This document shows, in pieces, positions 35,172-44,325 of a stretch of 64,000 bases of DNA (positions are counted from its first letter, which is position 1; each line of letters starts with the position of its first letter). The translations under genes and the position numbers were made by a program. Under the pieces are notes generated by a model, which saw nothing but the letters and a program-made list of their open reading frames with translations, did not search any database and had not been told where the DNA came from. The stretch is from Miniphocaeibacter massiliensis (lineage in GTDB: Bacteria > Bacillota > Clostridia > Tissierellales > Peptoniphilaceae): NCBI RefSeq assembly GCF_900232905.1, contig NZ_OCTQ01000001.1, positions 372,001 through 436,000 on the forward strand, read 5' to 3'.

Positions 35172-37550
35172 TTAACTCCTTAATTCTGCATTTAAATCTC
35201 TTTGTAGTATTTCTAATATATTATCTATAATTTTATTTATTTCTTCTTCTTTTAAAGTTCCTTTTGAAGACTGAAATACAATTCTGTAAGCTAAACTTTT
35301 TTCTGTATTCTTTACATGATCTCCTGTATAAATATCAAATAATTTAACATTTTTTACTAAACCTTCACCTGTTTTGTATATTATTTTTTCTATTTGTGCA
35401 GTTTCAAGGTTTCTAGCTACAACTATTGCTAAATCTCTTTCTATACTAGGATACTTTATTATAGTATTGTATTTTTTGTCCTTATTTATATACTTCATTA
35501 TAATAGATAAATCTAGTTCTCCAATATATACTCTTGAAGAAATATTATAGTTTTCTGCTACCTCATAACTTATTTCTCCAATTTCTCCTAATATATCTCC
35601 ATTGTAAATTATAGATGCAGATCTTCCAGGATGAAATGTTCTATTTTCTGTTAACGCTTTAAACTCTAAATTTTTTATTCCTAATTGATTCAAATAAACT
35701 ACCACTATATCTTTTATATCGTAAAAATCATATTTCCCATACATTCCTATAGCAACTTTTTTTACTTCATTAGGTAACTCATTTTTGTCAAAAGCGTGGA
35801 ATGTGTTTCCCAATTCATAAACTTTAAAGTCTTCTGTTTTAAATTTGCTATTTTTATCCAAAACCTCTAAAATGTTTGGAATAAGTGTAGTTCTCATAAC
35901 ACTAAAATCTTCACCTAGTGGATTTTTTAAAATAACAAGTTCATTATCGTCAATTTCTTTTAATATTTTATCATATGCTTTTCTACTAATAAAAGAATAT
36001 GTTGTAGCTTCATATAAACCTAATCTAGTCAAAATTTCTTTAGATTCATCTTCTAGAAGCCTTTTTTCTGATTTTTTACCACTTAATAAATCTCCACTTA
36101 ATGGTTTGGGAGTTATATTGTGAAATCCATACATTCTTCCTATTTCTTCCATTAAATCTTCTTTAATGCTTATATCCATTCTAAAATTTGGAACTTCTAC
36201 TGTTAAATTATCTTCAACAACATCTACCTTAAATTCTAAGATTTCAAAATATTTTATTATTTCTTCTTTAGGTATTTCTGTACCTAATATCTCATTAATT
36301 TTATTATAATTTATATCTATGAATTTCTTTTCTTGTGGTACTTTGTAAACATCATAACAACCAGCTACTACTGTTCCCGAGTCTGTTTTCTCGATTAAGT
36401 CACACACTCTCTCTGCCGCATACTTACACATATCTGGAGTTATTCCTTTTTCATATCTCTGAGATGCTTCTGTTCTTAATCCAAGTCGTTTAGATGTTAA
36501 CCTTACTGACTCACTATTAAATACAGCTGATTCTATTAAAATTGTTTTAGTGTCATTTGTTATTTCACTATTTAATCCTCCCATAACCCCTGCTATAGCT
36601 ACTGTTTTTTCTCCATCAGCTATAACTAGATCAGAAGATAATAATTGTCTATCTTTTTTATCTAATGTTGTTACCTTTTCTTCTTCCATAGCTTGTCTAA
36701 CAATTATTTTTTTATCTGCCAAATGTTCAATATCAAAAGCATGTAGTGGTTGACCTAATTCTAATAATACATAATTTGTAATATCTACTATATTATTTAT
36801 AGGTCTCATTCCTGCTTGCATTAAATAATTTTGCATCCATTGAGGAGATTCTTTAACTACAATATCTTTAACAATTTTTCCTACATATCTTAAACAATTA
36901 TCAGACTCTACTTCCACAGAGTTAAAATATTTTTCTATATTTTCAATCTCAGTAGTTAATTCTATTTTTGGTATTTCTATTTTACTATTAAAAGTTGCTG
37001 CTACTTCTCTAGCCATGCCTATTATTGATAGGCAATCTGGTCTATTAGGAGTTATTTCAAATTCTATAACAGGATCCACTATTTGCAAAGCTTCTACTAT
37101 ACTTTGTCCTGGCGTACCATTTTCTAGAATTATTACTCCTTCTTGAGAATTCTTTGGAACAACTTTATCATTAAATCCTAATTCTTCATATGAGCATAGC
37201 ATTCCTGGTGATATTATTCCCTTAAGATCAACAGGTTGGATTTCTAGTCCATTTGGAAGTTTAGCACCTATTTTAGCAAATACTACTAAGTCATCCTCTT
37301 TCATATTTTTTGCTCCAGTTACTATATCAACTTCTCCAGTACCATCATTTACTTTTACTAATGATAATTTGTCAGCATTAGGATGTTTTTCTATACTTAT
37401 TATTTTAGCTACTACTATATTATTTAAATTTTCTCCTAAATTATCTATAGATTCAACATGAGAACCTGTTGATGTTACTTTATTTACCAACTCCATTAAA
37501 TCTAAATCTTTATTTATATATTCTTTCATCCAAACTATTGGTAATAACAT
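35172..37550 (-). CDS. pheT: Phenylalanyl-tRNA synthetase beta subunit
   Basis: Large subunit of the (alpha-beta)2 enzyme, 792 residues. It has an N-terminal tRNA-binding EMAP-like domain (VVAKIISIEKHPNADKLSLVKVN), then B1/B5 and B3/B4 regions (EFEITPNRPDCLSIIGMAREV; editing site region). The catalytic-like core and a C-terminal ferredoxin-fold anticodon-binding domain (YPSIERDLAIVV ... FDIYTGDHV) complete it. It lies 9 bases below pheS with a GGAGG ribosome site. Confidence 0.98.
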   Translation of the reverse strand: MLLPIVWMKEYINKDLDLMELVNKVTSTGSHVESIDNLGENLNNIVVAKIISIEKHPNADKLSLVKVNDGTGEVDIVTGAKNMKEDDLVVFAKIGAKLPNGLEIQPVDLKGIISPGMLCSYEELGFNDKVVPKNSQEGVIILENGTPGQSIVEALQIVDPVIEFEITPNRPDCLSIIGMAREVAATFNSKIEIPKIELTTEIENIEKYFNSVEVESDNCLRYVGKIVKDIVVKESPQWMQNYLMQAGMRPINNIVDITNYVLLELGQPLHAFDIEHLADKKIIVRQAMEEEKVTTLDKKDRQLLSSDLVIADGEKTVAIAGVMGGLNSEITNDTKTILIESAVFNSESVRLTSKRLGLRTEASQRYEKGITPDMCKYAAERVCDLIEKTDSGTVVAGCYDVYKVPQEKKFIDINYNKINEILGTEIPKEEIIKYFEILEFKVDVVEDNLTVEVPNFRMDISIKEDLMEEIGRMYGFHNITPKPLSGDLLSGKKSEKRLLEDESKEILTRLGLYEATTYSFISRKAYDKILKEIDDNELVILKNPLGEDFSVMRTTLIPNILEVLDKNSKFKTEDFKVYELGNTFHAFDKNELPNEVKKVAIGMYGKYDFYDIKDIVVVYLNQLGIKNLEFKALTENRTFHPGRSASIIYNGDILGEIGEISYEVAENYNISSRVYIGELDLSIIMKYINKDKKYNTIIKYPSIERDLAIVVARNLETAQIEKIIYKTGEGLVKNVKLFDIYTGDHVKNTEKSLAYRIVFQSSKGTLKEEEINKIIDNILEILQRDLNAELRS

Positions 37551-37559
37551 TATTTCCTC

Positions 37560-38582
37560 CTAAAATTGCTCTAAAAATCTCTTATCATTTCCATAAAGTA
37601 GACGAATATTATCTATTCCATGTCTTACCATTGTAATTCTATCTACTCCCATTCCAAATGCAAATCCCGAATAAATTTCTGGATCAATTCCGCAATTTCT
37701 TAATACATTTGGATGAACCATTCCACATCCTAATAACTCCATACTCCATCCTGTATAATTACAAGAAGGACATCCTTCTCCATGGCAATCAAAACAAGAA
37801 ACATCTACCTCTGCTGATGGTTCTGTAAATGGAAAATAATGTGGTCTATATCTAGTCTTCATATCACTTCCAAAAAACTCTTTAATAAATACATCTAATG
37901 TATCTATTAAATTAGCCATTGTTATGCCTTTATCTACAACTAACCCCTCTATTTGATGAAACATTGGTGAATGTGTATCATCTACATCATCAAACCTAAA
38001 CGTTCTTCCAGCAGAAACCATTCTAATTGGTGGTTTATTTTTTAACATTGTTCTTATTTGAACTGGAGATGTATGGGTTCTAAGTAAAATATCATCATTT
38101 ATATAGAAAGTGTCTGTTAAATCTCTAGATGGATGATTTTTTGGTGAATTTAACATATCAAAATTATTTTTAACAGTTTCTACTTCTGGACCGTCAATTA
38201 TAGAAAATCCCATTGTCTGGAACAAATCCTCTAAATCTTCCATTGTTTTATTTAAAGGATGTCTATGTCCTATTTCTAAAGATCCTCTAGTTGCAGTAAC
38301 ATCTACTTTTTCTTCTTGTATTTTTATTTTTTTTACTTCATTTACTAGCTCTTCTTTTTTAGCAGAAAGGTATTTTTCTAACTTTTCTCTAACTTCATTA
38401 GCCAACTGTCCCATAACTGGTCTTTCTTCTTTTGAAAGTTTTCCCATTCCTCTTAAAACTGATGTAAGTTCTCCCTTTTTACCAAGAATACTTACCCTTA
38501 TATTCTCTAATTCTTTTAAGGATTTTACTTTTTCAATTTTTTCTATAGTTTTTTCTTTAATTAAACTTAATTGTTCTTTCAT
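37560..38582 (-). CDS. pheS: Phenylalanyl-tRNA synthetase alpha subunit
   Basis: Catalytic subunit, 340 residues. An N-terminal coiled coil is followed by a class II core: motif 2 region RMVSAGRTFRFDDVDDTHSP and motif 3 GFAFGMGVDRITMVRHGI. A cysteine-rich insertion CFDCHGEGCPSCNYTGW is seen, a pattern known in part of the PheS family. Expression is under the Phe T-box directly upstream. Confidence 0.98.
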   Translation of the reverse strand: MKEQLSLIKEKTIEKIEKVKSLKELENIRVSILGKKGELTSVLRGMGKLSKEERPVMGQLANEVREKLEKYLSAKKEELVNEVKKIKIQEEKVDVTATRGSLEIGHRHPLNKTMEDLEDLFQTMGFSIIDGPEVETVKNNFDMLNSPKNHPSRDLTDTFYINDDILLRTHTSPVQIRTMLKNKPPIRMVSAGRTFRFDDVDDTHSPMFHQIEGLVVDKGITMANLIDTLDVFIKEFFGSDMKTRYRPHYFPFTEPSAEVDVSCFDCHGEGCPSCNYTGWSMELLGCGMVHPNVLRNCGIDPEIYSGFAFGMGVDRITMVRHGIDNIRLLYGNDKRFLEQF

Positions 38583-38655
38583 TTTTCCTCCTATTTCTTC
38601 ATATAATGCTTTATTTTATCAACTATAATTATTTAGGTTTTCCCTAATATAATCA

Positions 38656-38850
38656 TAAAAAAATCTTCCATCCCAAAATGGGACGGAAGATCCGCGGTAC
38701 CACCCAAATTATGAAAACATCACTTAATTTGAAACTATATATCGTTAGTTAACGCTCAGTATTAACTGAGTACTCAGGAGTGAATATTTACAATGCAATT
38801 ACTATGTTACACCACCCCATAGCTCTCTATTAACTGCTAATTGTCTTTTT
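38656..38850 (-). promoter_or_regulatory. T-box leader, phenylalanine type, controlling pheST
   Basis: The T-box core GGGTGGTACCGCGG is at about 38691-38704. It is followed by a strong two-part terminator stem (38663-38691, arms ATCTTCC/GGAAGAT and TCCCA/TGGGA) and seven U. Stem I shares AATAGAGAG, GGTG and TTGCAT blocks with the aspS leader. In the matching loop the sequence AAATATTCACTC offers a TTC (Phe) specifier at 38782-38784. The 5' edge, placed by eye, overlaps the end of the RNA methyltransferase gene. Confidence 0.93.
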
Positions 38851-39615
38851 TTCCATCTGCGTAATTATTTGATTAAAATAAAACATTGTTATTGAAGCTG
38901 CTACACCAGCATTTAGTGACTCTACATTTCCTGATAGTGGAATTATCACTTTTTCAGCTGAAATCTTTAAGACTTCTTGTGAAACTCCATTTGCCTCATT
39001 TCCAATTATTATAGCATGTTTTTCAGATTCTGTCATATTATAAATACTAACTGAATCTTCTTCTAAAGCCATACAATACAATTTATGTGTATTCTTTATT
39101 TCTTTTAATTTTTCTAAATTTAGGCTAATTATATTAGTTCTAAAGAGCGATCCCATTGACCCCCTTATAACTTTTGAATTATAAATATCTACACAATCAT
39201 TAATTAATCCTATTTGCTTATAACCAAAAGATTCTGCTGACCGTATAATTGTGCCCATATTACCAGGATCTCTTATTCCATCTAAAACTATAATATTTTC
39301 TTCTTTGGAAAATCTCTCACTTTCTTCTATTTTACAAGCTGCAATTATTCCCTCGGGATTTTCCATGTCTGTAAGCTCTTTAAATAGATTTTCTTCTAAT
39401 ATAAAAATATCTAGGTTTGTGTCTATTAGTGTATTAATATTAAAATCTTCTTTTACAAAAATGCTTTCTATTTTAACCCTTGAATCTAATGCCTCAACAA
39501 AAACTTTCTTACCTTCGATTAAAAATAGTTTATTTTTTACTCTAGAATTTTTCCTCTTGAGGCTTTTTATCTTCTTGAAATATTTATTATCTTTACTCGA
39601 AATCTTTTTAATCAT
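38830..39615 (-). CDS. TrmH/SpoU-family RNA methyltransferase
   Basis: A 261-residue 2'-O-ribose methyltransferase with an N-terminal substrate-binding domain (SLKRKNSRVKNKLFLIEGKKVFVEAL). The SPOUT knot motifs are VLDGIRDPGNMGTIIRSAES, AIIIGNEANGVS and IPLSGNVESLNAGVAASI. The target (23S rRNA or tRNA) cannot be assigned from sequence. This position before pheST is common in Firmicutes (YsgA-type). The start overlaps the trkA stop by 8 bases. Confidence 0.92.
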   Translation of the reverse strand: MIKKISSKDNKYFKKIKSLKRKNSRVKNKLFLIEGKKVFVEALDSRVKIESIFVKEDFNINTLIDTNLDIFILEENLFKELTDMENPEGIIAACKIEESERFSKEENIIVLDGIRDPGNMGTIIRSAESFGYKQIGLINDCVDIYNSKVIRGSMGSLFRTNIISLNLEKLKEIKNTHKLYCMALEEDSVSIYNMTESEKHAIIIGNEANGVSQEVLKISAEKVIIPLSGNVESLNAGVAASITMFYFNQIITQMEKKTISS

Positions 39616-40264
39616 TTGTTATGTCTACTAAAGATTCAACATCTTCTGTTCTTCCAACAACTAACAATATATCCTCTTTATCTATTATAGAACTAGAAAT
39701 TGGATTTATATGTGTTCCTGTATTATTTCTTATAGCAATGATACTTATTTTATACTTATTTCTAATATCAAGATCTTCAATTTTATGCTTAACCCAAATA
39801 TTAGGTGCCTTCACTTCTATCATACTAAATTCATCAGATAATTCTATAAAATCTACTATACTATTTTTAGTTAAAACATGAGCTAGTCTAAGACCAGATT
39901 CTTTTTCAGGAATTATTACTTCGTCTGCACCTATTTTTTTAAGTATCTTGCCATGAGCAGTATCTTTAACTTTAGCTATTACAAATTTTACTCCTAGTTC
40001 TTTTGCTACTGTTGTAGCTAATACTGAAGCTTCAAAATTGGAGCTCATTCCTATGACAACTACATCAAAATTTTGTACACCCAAATCTTCCATAACCCCT
40101 TCTGCTATAACATCAGCAGCAACAGCATGAGTGACATAAGGAGCTATTTCATTTATAACATCCTCATCTTGATCAATTACTAAAACCTCTTGATCTAATT
40201 CAACTAATTTCAATGCCAAAGCTTTTCCAAATCTTCCACAACCTATTACAACTATTTGTTTCAT
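39608..40264 (-). CDS. trkA: Trk/Ktr potassium uptake regulatory subunit
   Basis: A 218-residue cytosolic gating subunit: RCK/TrkA-N Rossmann domain with VVIGCGRFGKALALKL (4-19) and DQDEDVINEI, then a TrkA-C domain (about 135-215, IWVKHKIEDLDIRNKYKI). It binds nucleotides such as NAD(H) or ATP, and probably c-di-AMP in the C domain as in KtrA (inference). It lies 7 bases below the membrane subunit gene and is the KtrA-like partner of that pore. Confidence 0.93.
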   Translation of the reverse strand: MKQIVVIGCGRFGKALALKLVELDQEVLVIDQDEDVINEIAPYVTHAVAADVIAEGVMEDLGVQNFDVVVIGMSSNFEASVLATTVAKELGVKFVIAKVKDTAHGKILKKIGADEVIIPEKESGLRLAHVLTKNSIVDFIELSDEFSMIEVKAPNIWVKHKIEDLDIRNKYKISIIAIRNNTGTHINPISSSIIDKEDILLVVGRTEDVESLVDITND

Positions 40265-40271
40265 AATTCAC

Positions 40272-41612
40272 CTATCCTAAAATAATATTTCCATAAGCTT
40301 CTTTGTATTTCTTCTTCTTTTTATTATTAGCAAAAGCAAAAACTAATGTCAGCATTCCTATTCTGCCAGCATACATAGTTAATATTAACAGTATCTTTGA
40401 AATAGTAGTTAACTCTGAAGTTATTCCCCTGCTTATGCCTACTGTAGCTGCTGCTGATGTAACTTCATAAAATATATCTACTGCACCAAAAGGCTCTATC
40501 ACTAAGATTATTAAAGAAACTACTATTATCCATAATGCAAATACAAATACTATTGTCATTGCTCTTCTTATAAAGTCAAACCTAATTCTTCTATTGAAAA
40601 TTACAATATCTTCATTACCTTTTATTTCGTTAATTACAACTGCAACAATTAATGCTATTGTAGAAATTTTAGCACCTCCAGCTGTACCAGCTGGTCCACC
40701 CCCAACAAACATTGTAAATATTCCAATTATAGCACTGCTATCATTTAATGCAGCTTGATCTATAGAAAAATAACCTGCTGTTCTTAAAGTTACTGACTGA
40801 AAAAATGAGGCTAGTGTTTTATCTTTCATACTTAAATTTTTTAATGTACCTACATTATCATATTCTATTATAAAAATAGCTAGTGCTACTGACACTATCA
40901 TTATAATTGTACCTACTATAACAACTTTTGCATGTAAAGAATATTTTTTGAAATTAAATTTGTATGCTGTTATATTCATATATACATTAAATCCAAGTCC
41001 TCCAAGTATTATCAATATACTTACAGTCAGTATTATAAGAGAATTTGAACTATATTTTGATAAACTAGATGGACCAATTATATCAAAACCTGCATTACAA
41101 AATGAAGAAATAGAATGAAATATACTATACCAAATTCCTTTTTTTACTCCTAATTCTGGAATAAAAGTGATTGATAAAAGTAATGCTCCTATTGCTTCAA
41201 TTATAAAGGTAGAAAAAAGAACATATTTTATTAATTTAACTAATCCTTTCATAGTATCAGCATTTAACTGTTCCTTTATTACTAATCTGGAAGACAATGT
41301 TATTCTTTTCCCCAATAATAAAGCCATAAATGTAGCCATTGTCATAAACCCAAGTCCTCCAATTTGAACTAAAGTAATTATTATAACATGACCAAATGTA
41401 CTCCAATGAGTTGCTGTAACTACTGTTGTAAGCCCTGTTACACAAACATTAGAAGTTGCGACAAACAAACAATCTAAATAATTAGTTGCTGTACCATTTG
41501 CTGAAGATATAGGTAGCATTAAAAGTATACTACCTATTAATATTACTGATAAAAATCCTAAAGCTAAGTACAATGATGGGTTATCTATTATCTTTTTCCT
41601 TCTACTTTTCAT
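40272..41612 (-). CDS. trkH: TrkH/KtrB-type potassium transporter
   Basis: Membrane pore subunit, 446 residues, made of four M1-P-M2 repeats. Selectivity-filter-like stretches are seen at FVATSNVCVTGLTTV, HSISSFCNAGFD, SVTLRTAGYFSI and TSAAATVGISRGI. The length and pattern fit KtrB. It pairs with trkA downstream and an RNA methyltransferase after that. A TATAAT lies about 30 bases above the start, just after the rplT terminator, but the -35 is not clear. Confidence 0.94.
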   Translation of the reverse strand: MKSRRKKIIDNPSLYLALGFLSVILIGSILLMLPISSANGTATNYLDCLFVATSNVCVTGLTTVVTATHWSTFGHVIIITLVQIGGLGFMTMATFMALLLGKRITLSSRLVIKEQLNADTMKGLVKLIKYVLFSTFIIEAIGALLLSITFIPELGVKKGIWYSIFHSISSFCNAGFDIIGPSSLSKYSSNSLIILTVSILIILGGLGFNVYMNITAYKFNFKKYSLHAKVVIVGTIIMIVSVALAIFIIEYDNVGTLKNLSMKDKTLASFFQSVTLRTAGYFSIDQAALNDSSAIIGIFTMFVGGGPAGTAGGAKISTIALIVAVVINEIKGNEDIVIFNRRIRFDFIRRAMTIVFVFALWIIVVSLIILVIEPFGAVDIFYEVTSAAATVGISRGITSELTTISKILLILTMYAGRIGMLTLVFAFANNKKKKKYKEAYGNIILG

Positions 41613-41643
41613 TTTCCCTTCCTGAAATTCATTAAAACATTAT

Positions 41644-41668
41644 AAAAAAAAACCCCCTTAGAGGGATT
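41644..41668 (-). terminator. Intrinsic terminator after rplT
   Basis: A G-rich stem (AATCCCT with GGGGGTT, two G-U pairs) with a 4-base loop, followed by nine U on the minus strand. It ends the infC-rpmI-rplT operon. Confidence 0.85.
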
Positions 41669-41670
41669 TT

Positions 41671-42021
41671 TTATGCTTCTTTAGCAATCTCTACTAATTT
41701 AGTAAATGCCGCTGGATCATTAATAGCCATTTCAGATAACATTTTTCTATTAATATCTATATTTGCTTTTTTAAGTCCATTCATAAATTTGCTATAGCTT
41801 AAACCGTTTTGTCTTGCTGCTGCATTTATTCTAGCAATCCATAATTGTCTGAAAGTTCTTTTTCTTTGCTTTCTACCAATATATGAATATGTCATTGATT
41901 TCATTACTGCTTGGTTAGCAGTTTTGAATAAAGTTGATTTTGAACCATAATAGCCTTTTGCAGCTTTTAATACTTTTTTATGTTTAGCGTGTGATGTTAC
42001 ACCACGTTTTACTCTTGCCAT
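41671..42021 (-). CDS. rplT: 50S ribosomal protein L20
   Basis: Primary 23S rRNA-binding protein, 116 residues: [25 protein letters not shown] at the basic N-terminus, then [24 protein letters not shown] and [20 protein letters not shown]. In Bacillus L20 represses its own operon by binding the leader RNA; the matching leader is present upstream of infC. It follows rpmI by 23 bases. Confidence 0.98.
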   Translation of the reverse strand: MARVKRGVTSHAKHKKVLKAAKGYYGSKSTLFKTANQAVMKSMTYSYIGRKQRKRTFRQLWIARINAAARQNGLSYSKFMNGLKKANIDINRKMLSEMAINDPAAFTKLVEIAKEA

Positions 42022-42044
42022 GTTTAATTACCTCCTATTTATAA

Positions 42045-42236
42045 TTAAGGAATCATATGATTGATTCTTTTTTGATCTCCTGAACTCACTAAAGTACCTT
42101 TTCTCAAGTTTCTTATTCTTTTTGGTGATTTTTTAGCTGTTAAATGGCTCTTAAAAGCTTTAAATCTTCTTAATTTGCCAGTTCCTGTTCTTTTGAATCT
42201 TTTAGCGGAACCTCTATGTGTTTTCATTTTTGGCAT
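42045..42236 (-). CDS. rpmI: 50S ribosomal protein L35
   Basis: A 63-residue, strongly basic ribosomal protein: [23 protein letters not shown] at the start and [22 protein letters not shown] later. It lies 11 bases below infC in the standard infC-rpmI-rplT order, with an AGGAGG site before the ATG. Confidence 0.98.
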   Translation of the reverse strand: MPKMKTHRGSAKRFKRTGTGKLRRFKAFKSHLTAKKSPKRIRNLRKGTLVSSGDQKRINHMIP

Positions 42237-42247
42237 AATAGTCCTCC

Positions 42248-42760
42248 TTATTTATTTATATTAGAGTTAAGTATCATAATCATACTTCTACCTTCCATAG
42301 CAGGTCTTTTCTCGACTACACCATTCTCTGATATTAGTCCTGCAAAAACTTCTAATAAGTCTTTACCCATACCTGTATGTCCCAGTTCTCTACCTCTAAA
42401 TCTTACAGTTACTTTTACTTTGTCGCCTTTTGACAAAAATTCATTTGCTCTCTTAGCCTTTACCTCTAAATCATGTTTATCGATATTAGGTCTAAGTCTA
42501 ATTTCTTTTACTGTTATAGTTTTTTGTTTCTTCTTAGATTCTTTTTCCTTTTTTATGGTTTCATATCTATATTTACCATAATCGATTATTTTACAAACTG
42601 GAGGATTAGCAATTGGAGCAATGTTTACTAAGTCAAGTTTACTTTCATTTGCTAAATCTCTAGCTTCTCTAATGGAAACCACACCTCTTTGTTCACCTTG
42701 AGCATCAATTAACCTTACCTCTTTTGCTCTAATCTCTTCATTAATTTGTAATTCTTTAAT
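42248..42760 (-). CDS. infC: Translation initiation factor IF-3 (ATT start)
   Basis: IF3 discriminates the initiator tRNA and start codon on the 30S subunit. The family's N-terminal sequence [22 protein letters not shown] is encoded in frame upstream of the first GTG (42680). Reading back, the only plausible start is ATT at 42758-42760, with GGAGGTG about 7 bases before it and an in-frame TGA two codons upstream. The protein is then 170 residues, normal for IF3. An ATT start is the known autoregulatory feature of Escherichia coli infC. The C-terminal domain ([22 protein letters not shown]) is intact. Confidence 0.95.
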   Translation of the reverse strand: MKELQINEEIRAKEVRLIDAQGEQRGVVSIREARDLANESKLDLVNIAPIANPPVCKIIDYGKYRYETIKKEKESKKKQKTITVKEIRLRPNIDKHDLEVKAKRANEFLSKGDKVKVTVRFRGRELGHTGMGKDLLEVFAGLISENGVVEKRPAMEGRSMIMILNSNINK

Positions 42761-42778
42761 ACCTCACACCTCCGTATA

Positions 42779-42900
42779 ATAAAAAATGGCGAGTAGAAAT
42801 ACCCGCCATAAAATTACGTAATAAACACTTACAAGTAATTAAATTATAACCTTATTCACAATATGATAAGGTGAGAGCGGATAACTCTACTTAATCAACA
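42779..42900 (-). promoter_or_regulatory. L20-type leader/attenuator of the infC-rpmI-rplT operon
   Basis: About 120 bases of leader RNA. It has two upstream hairpins (AGAG/CTCT near 42873-42887 and CCTTAT/ATAAGG near 42851-42872). It ends in a strong terminator (ATGGCG/CGCCAT arms, 42786-42809, then six U) just before the infC ribosome site. The position and terminator fit the L20-controlled leader known upstream of infC in low-GC Gram-positives. Identity with that RNA family is inference from context; I did not align it. Confidence 0.8.
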
Positions 42901-42906
42901 TTAACT

Positions 42907-42935
42907 ATTATAATATCAATATAAATAATTGTCAA
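42907..42935 (-). promoter_or_regulatory. Consensus promoter of the infC operon
   Basis: TTGACA (42930-42935), exactly 17 bases, TATAAT (42907-42912) on the minus strand: a perfect sigma-A promoter touching the asnS stop codon. Confidence 0.92.
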
Positions 42936-44321
42936 CTAAAAATCACAATGACCAACTGTCCTTGGGAAAGGAACCACATCCCTTATATTTGTCATACCTG
43001 TTAAGTACATTAACATTCTATCAAATCCAAGTCCATATCCACCATGCCTTGTAGTTCCATATTTTCTCAAATCTAAATACCAATCATAATCTTCTACATT
43101 TAAACCAGCATCTGATATTTTTTCTTTTAGTACATCATACCTATACTCTCTCTCACTACCACCTATCATTTCTCCAACTCCTGGCACTAAAAGATCTGTA
43201 GCTGCAACAGTTTTTCCATCTTCGTTTAATTTCATATAAAATGCTTTTATTTCCTTAGGATAGTCAGTAATAAATACAGGACCCTTGACTACTTCTTCAC
43301 TTAAGTATCTTTCATGTTCTGTTTGTAAATCTATTCCCCATTTAACAGGGTAATTAAATTTGACATCTGAATTTTCTAGTATTTCTATAGCTTCTGTATA
43401 TGGTAATCTCTTAAATTCACTATTCGCAACTAATTTTAACCTGTCAATTAATCCTTTATCTATAAAACTATTGAAAAAATTCATTTCTTGAGGACATTTT
43501 TCAAGTACATATGTTATTAAAAATTTAACCATATCTTCTGCTAAATTACATACATCTGATAGTTCTGCAAATGCTATTTCTGGTTCTATCATCCAAAATT
43601 CTGCAGCATGTCTTGTTGTATTTGAATTTTCCGCTCTAAAAGTAGGACCAAAAGTATATACATTTCTATGAGACATTGCAAACGTTTCAACTTGAAGTTG
43701 ACCACTTACTGTAAGATTTGTTTTCTTTCCAAAGAAATCTTCTGAAAAATCTAAGTTTCCTTCTTCATCTTTCGGTAAATTATTTAGGTCTAAAGTAGAA
43801 ACTTCAAACATTTCACCTGCGCCTTCTGCATCTGAAGCTGTAATTATTGGAGTGTGAACATATACAAATCCCCTATCGTTAAAGAATTTGTGTATAGCAT
43901 AGCTAAGTTCAGATCGAACTTTAAATACTGCATTAAAAGTATTAGTACGAGATCTTAAATGAAGAATAGTTCTTAAAAATTCAAAAGTATGTCTCTTTTT
44001 CTGAAGAGGATAATTGTCTGTTGAATTACCTTCTATAAAGATGTTTCTAGCCTGTATTTCATAAGGTTGCTTTGCATTAGGTGTTTCTACAAGAACTCCT
44101 CTTACTATAATCGCACTGCTTAAGTACAATTTATTTACTTCTTCAAAATTTTCAAGATTTGAATCTACAACTATTTGTATTGGTTTAAATTGAGTACCAT
44201 CATTCAACTCTATAAAACCTAATTTTTTTTGAAATCTTGAATTTCTAATCCATCCTGCAACCTCAATTTCTTTGCCAATATATTTTTTATAATCTTTTTC
44301 TAAATCTTTTAATAATATCAA
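42936..44321 (-). CDS. asnS: Asparaginyl-tRNA synthetase
   Basis: Class II synthetase, 461 residues: N-terminal OB domain ([28 protein letters not shown]), class II motif 2 in [24 protein letters not shown], and motif 3 in [17 protein letters not shown]. The ...[14 protein letters not shown] ending is the usual AsnRS one, which separates it from AspRS. It lies 4 bases below rarA. No T-box is visible in front of it. Confidence 0.97.
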   Translation of the reverse strand: MILLKDLEKDYKKYIGKEIEVAGWIRNSRFQKKLGFIELNDGTQFKPIQIVVDSNLENFEEVNKLYLSSAIIVRGVLVETPNAKQPYEIQARNIFIEGNSTDNYPLQKKRHTFEFLRTILHLRSRTNTFNAVFKVRSELSYAIHKFFNDRGFVYVHTPIITASDAEGAGEMFEVSTLDLNNLPKDEEGNLDFSEDFFGKKTNLTVSGQLQVETFAMSHRNVYTFGPTFRAENSNTTRHAAEFWMIEPEIAFAELSDVCNLAEDMVKFLITYVLEKCPQEMNFFNSFIDKGLIDRLKLVANSEFKRLPYTEAIEILENSDVKFNYPVKWGIDLQTEHERYLSEEVVKGPVFITDYPKEIKAFYMKLNEDGKTVAATDLLVPGVGEMIGGSEREYRYDVLKEKISDAGLNVEDYDWYLDLRKYGTTRHGGYGLGFDRMLMYLTGMTNIRDVVPFPRTVGHCDF

Positions 44322-44325
44322 TTTA

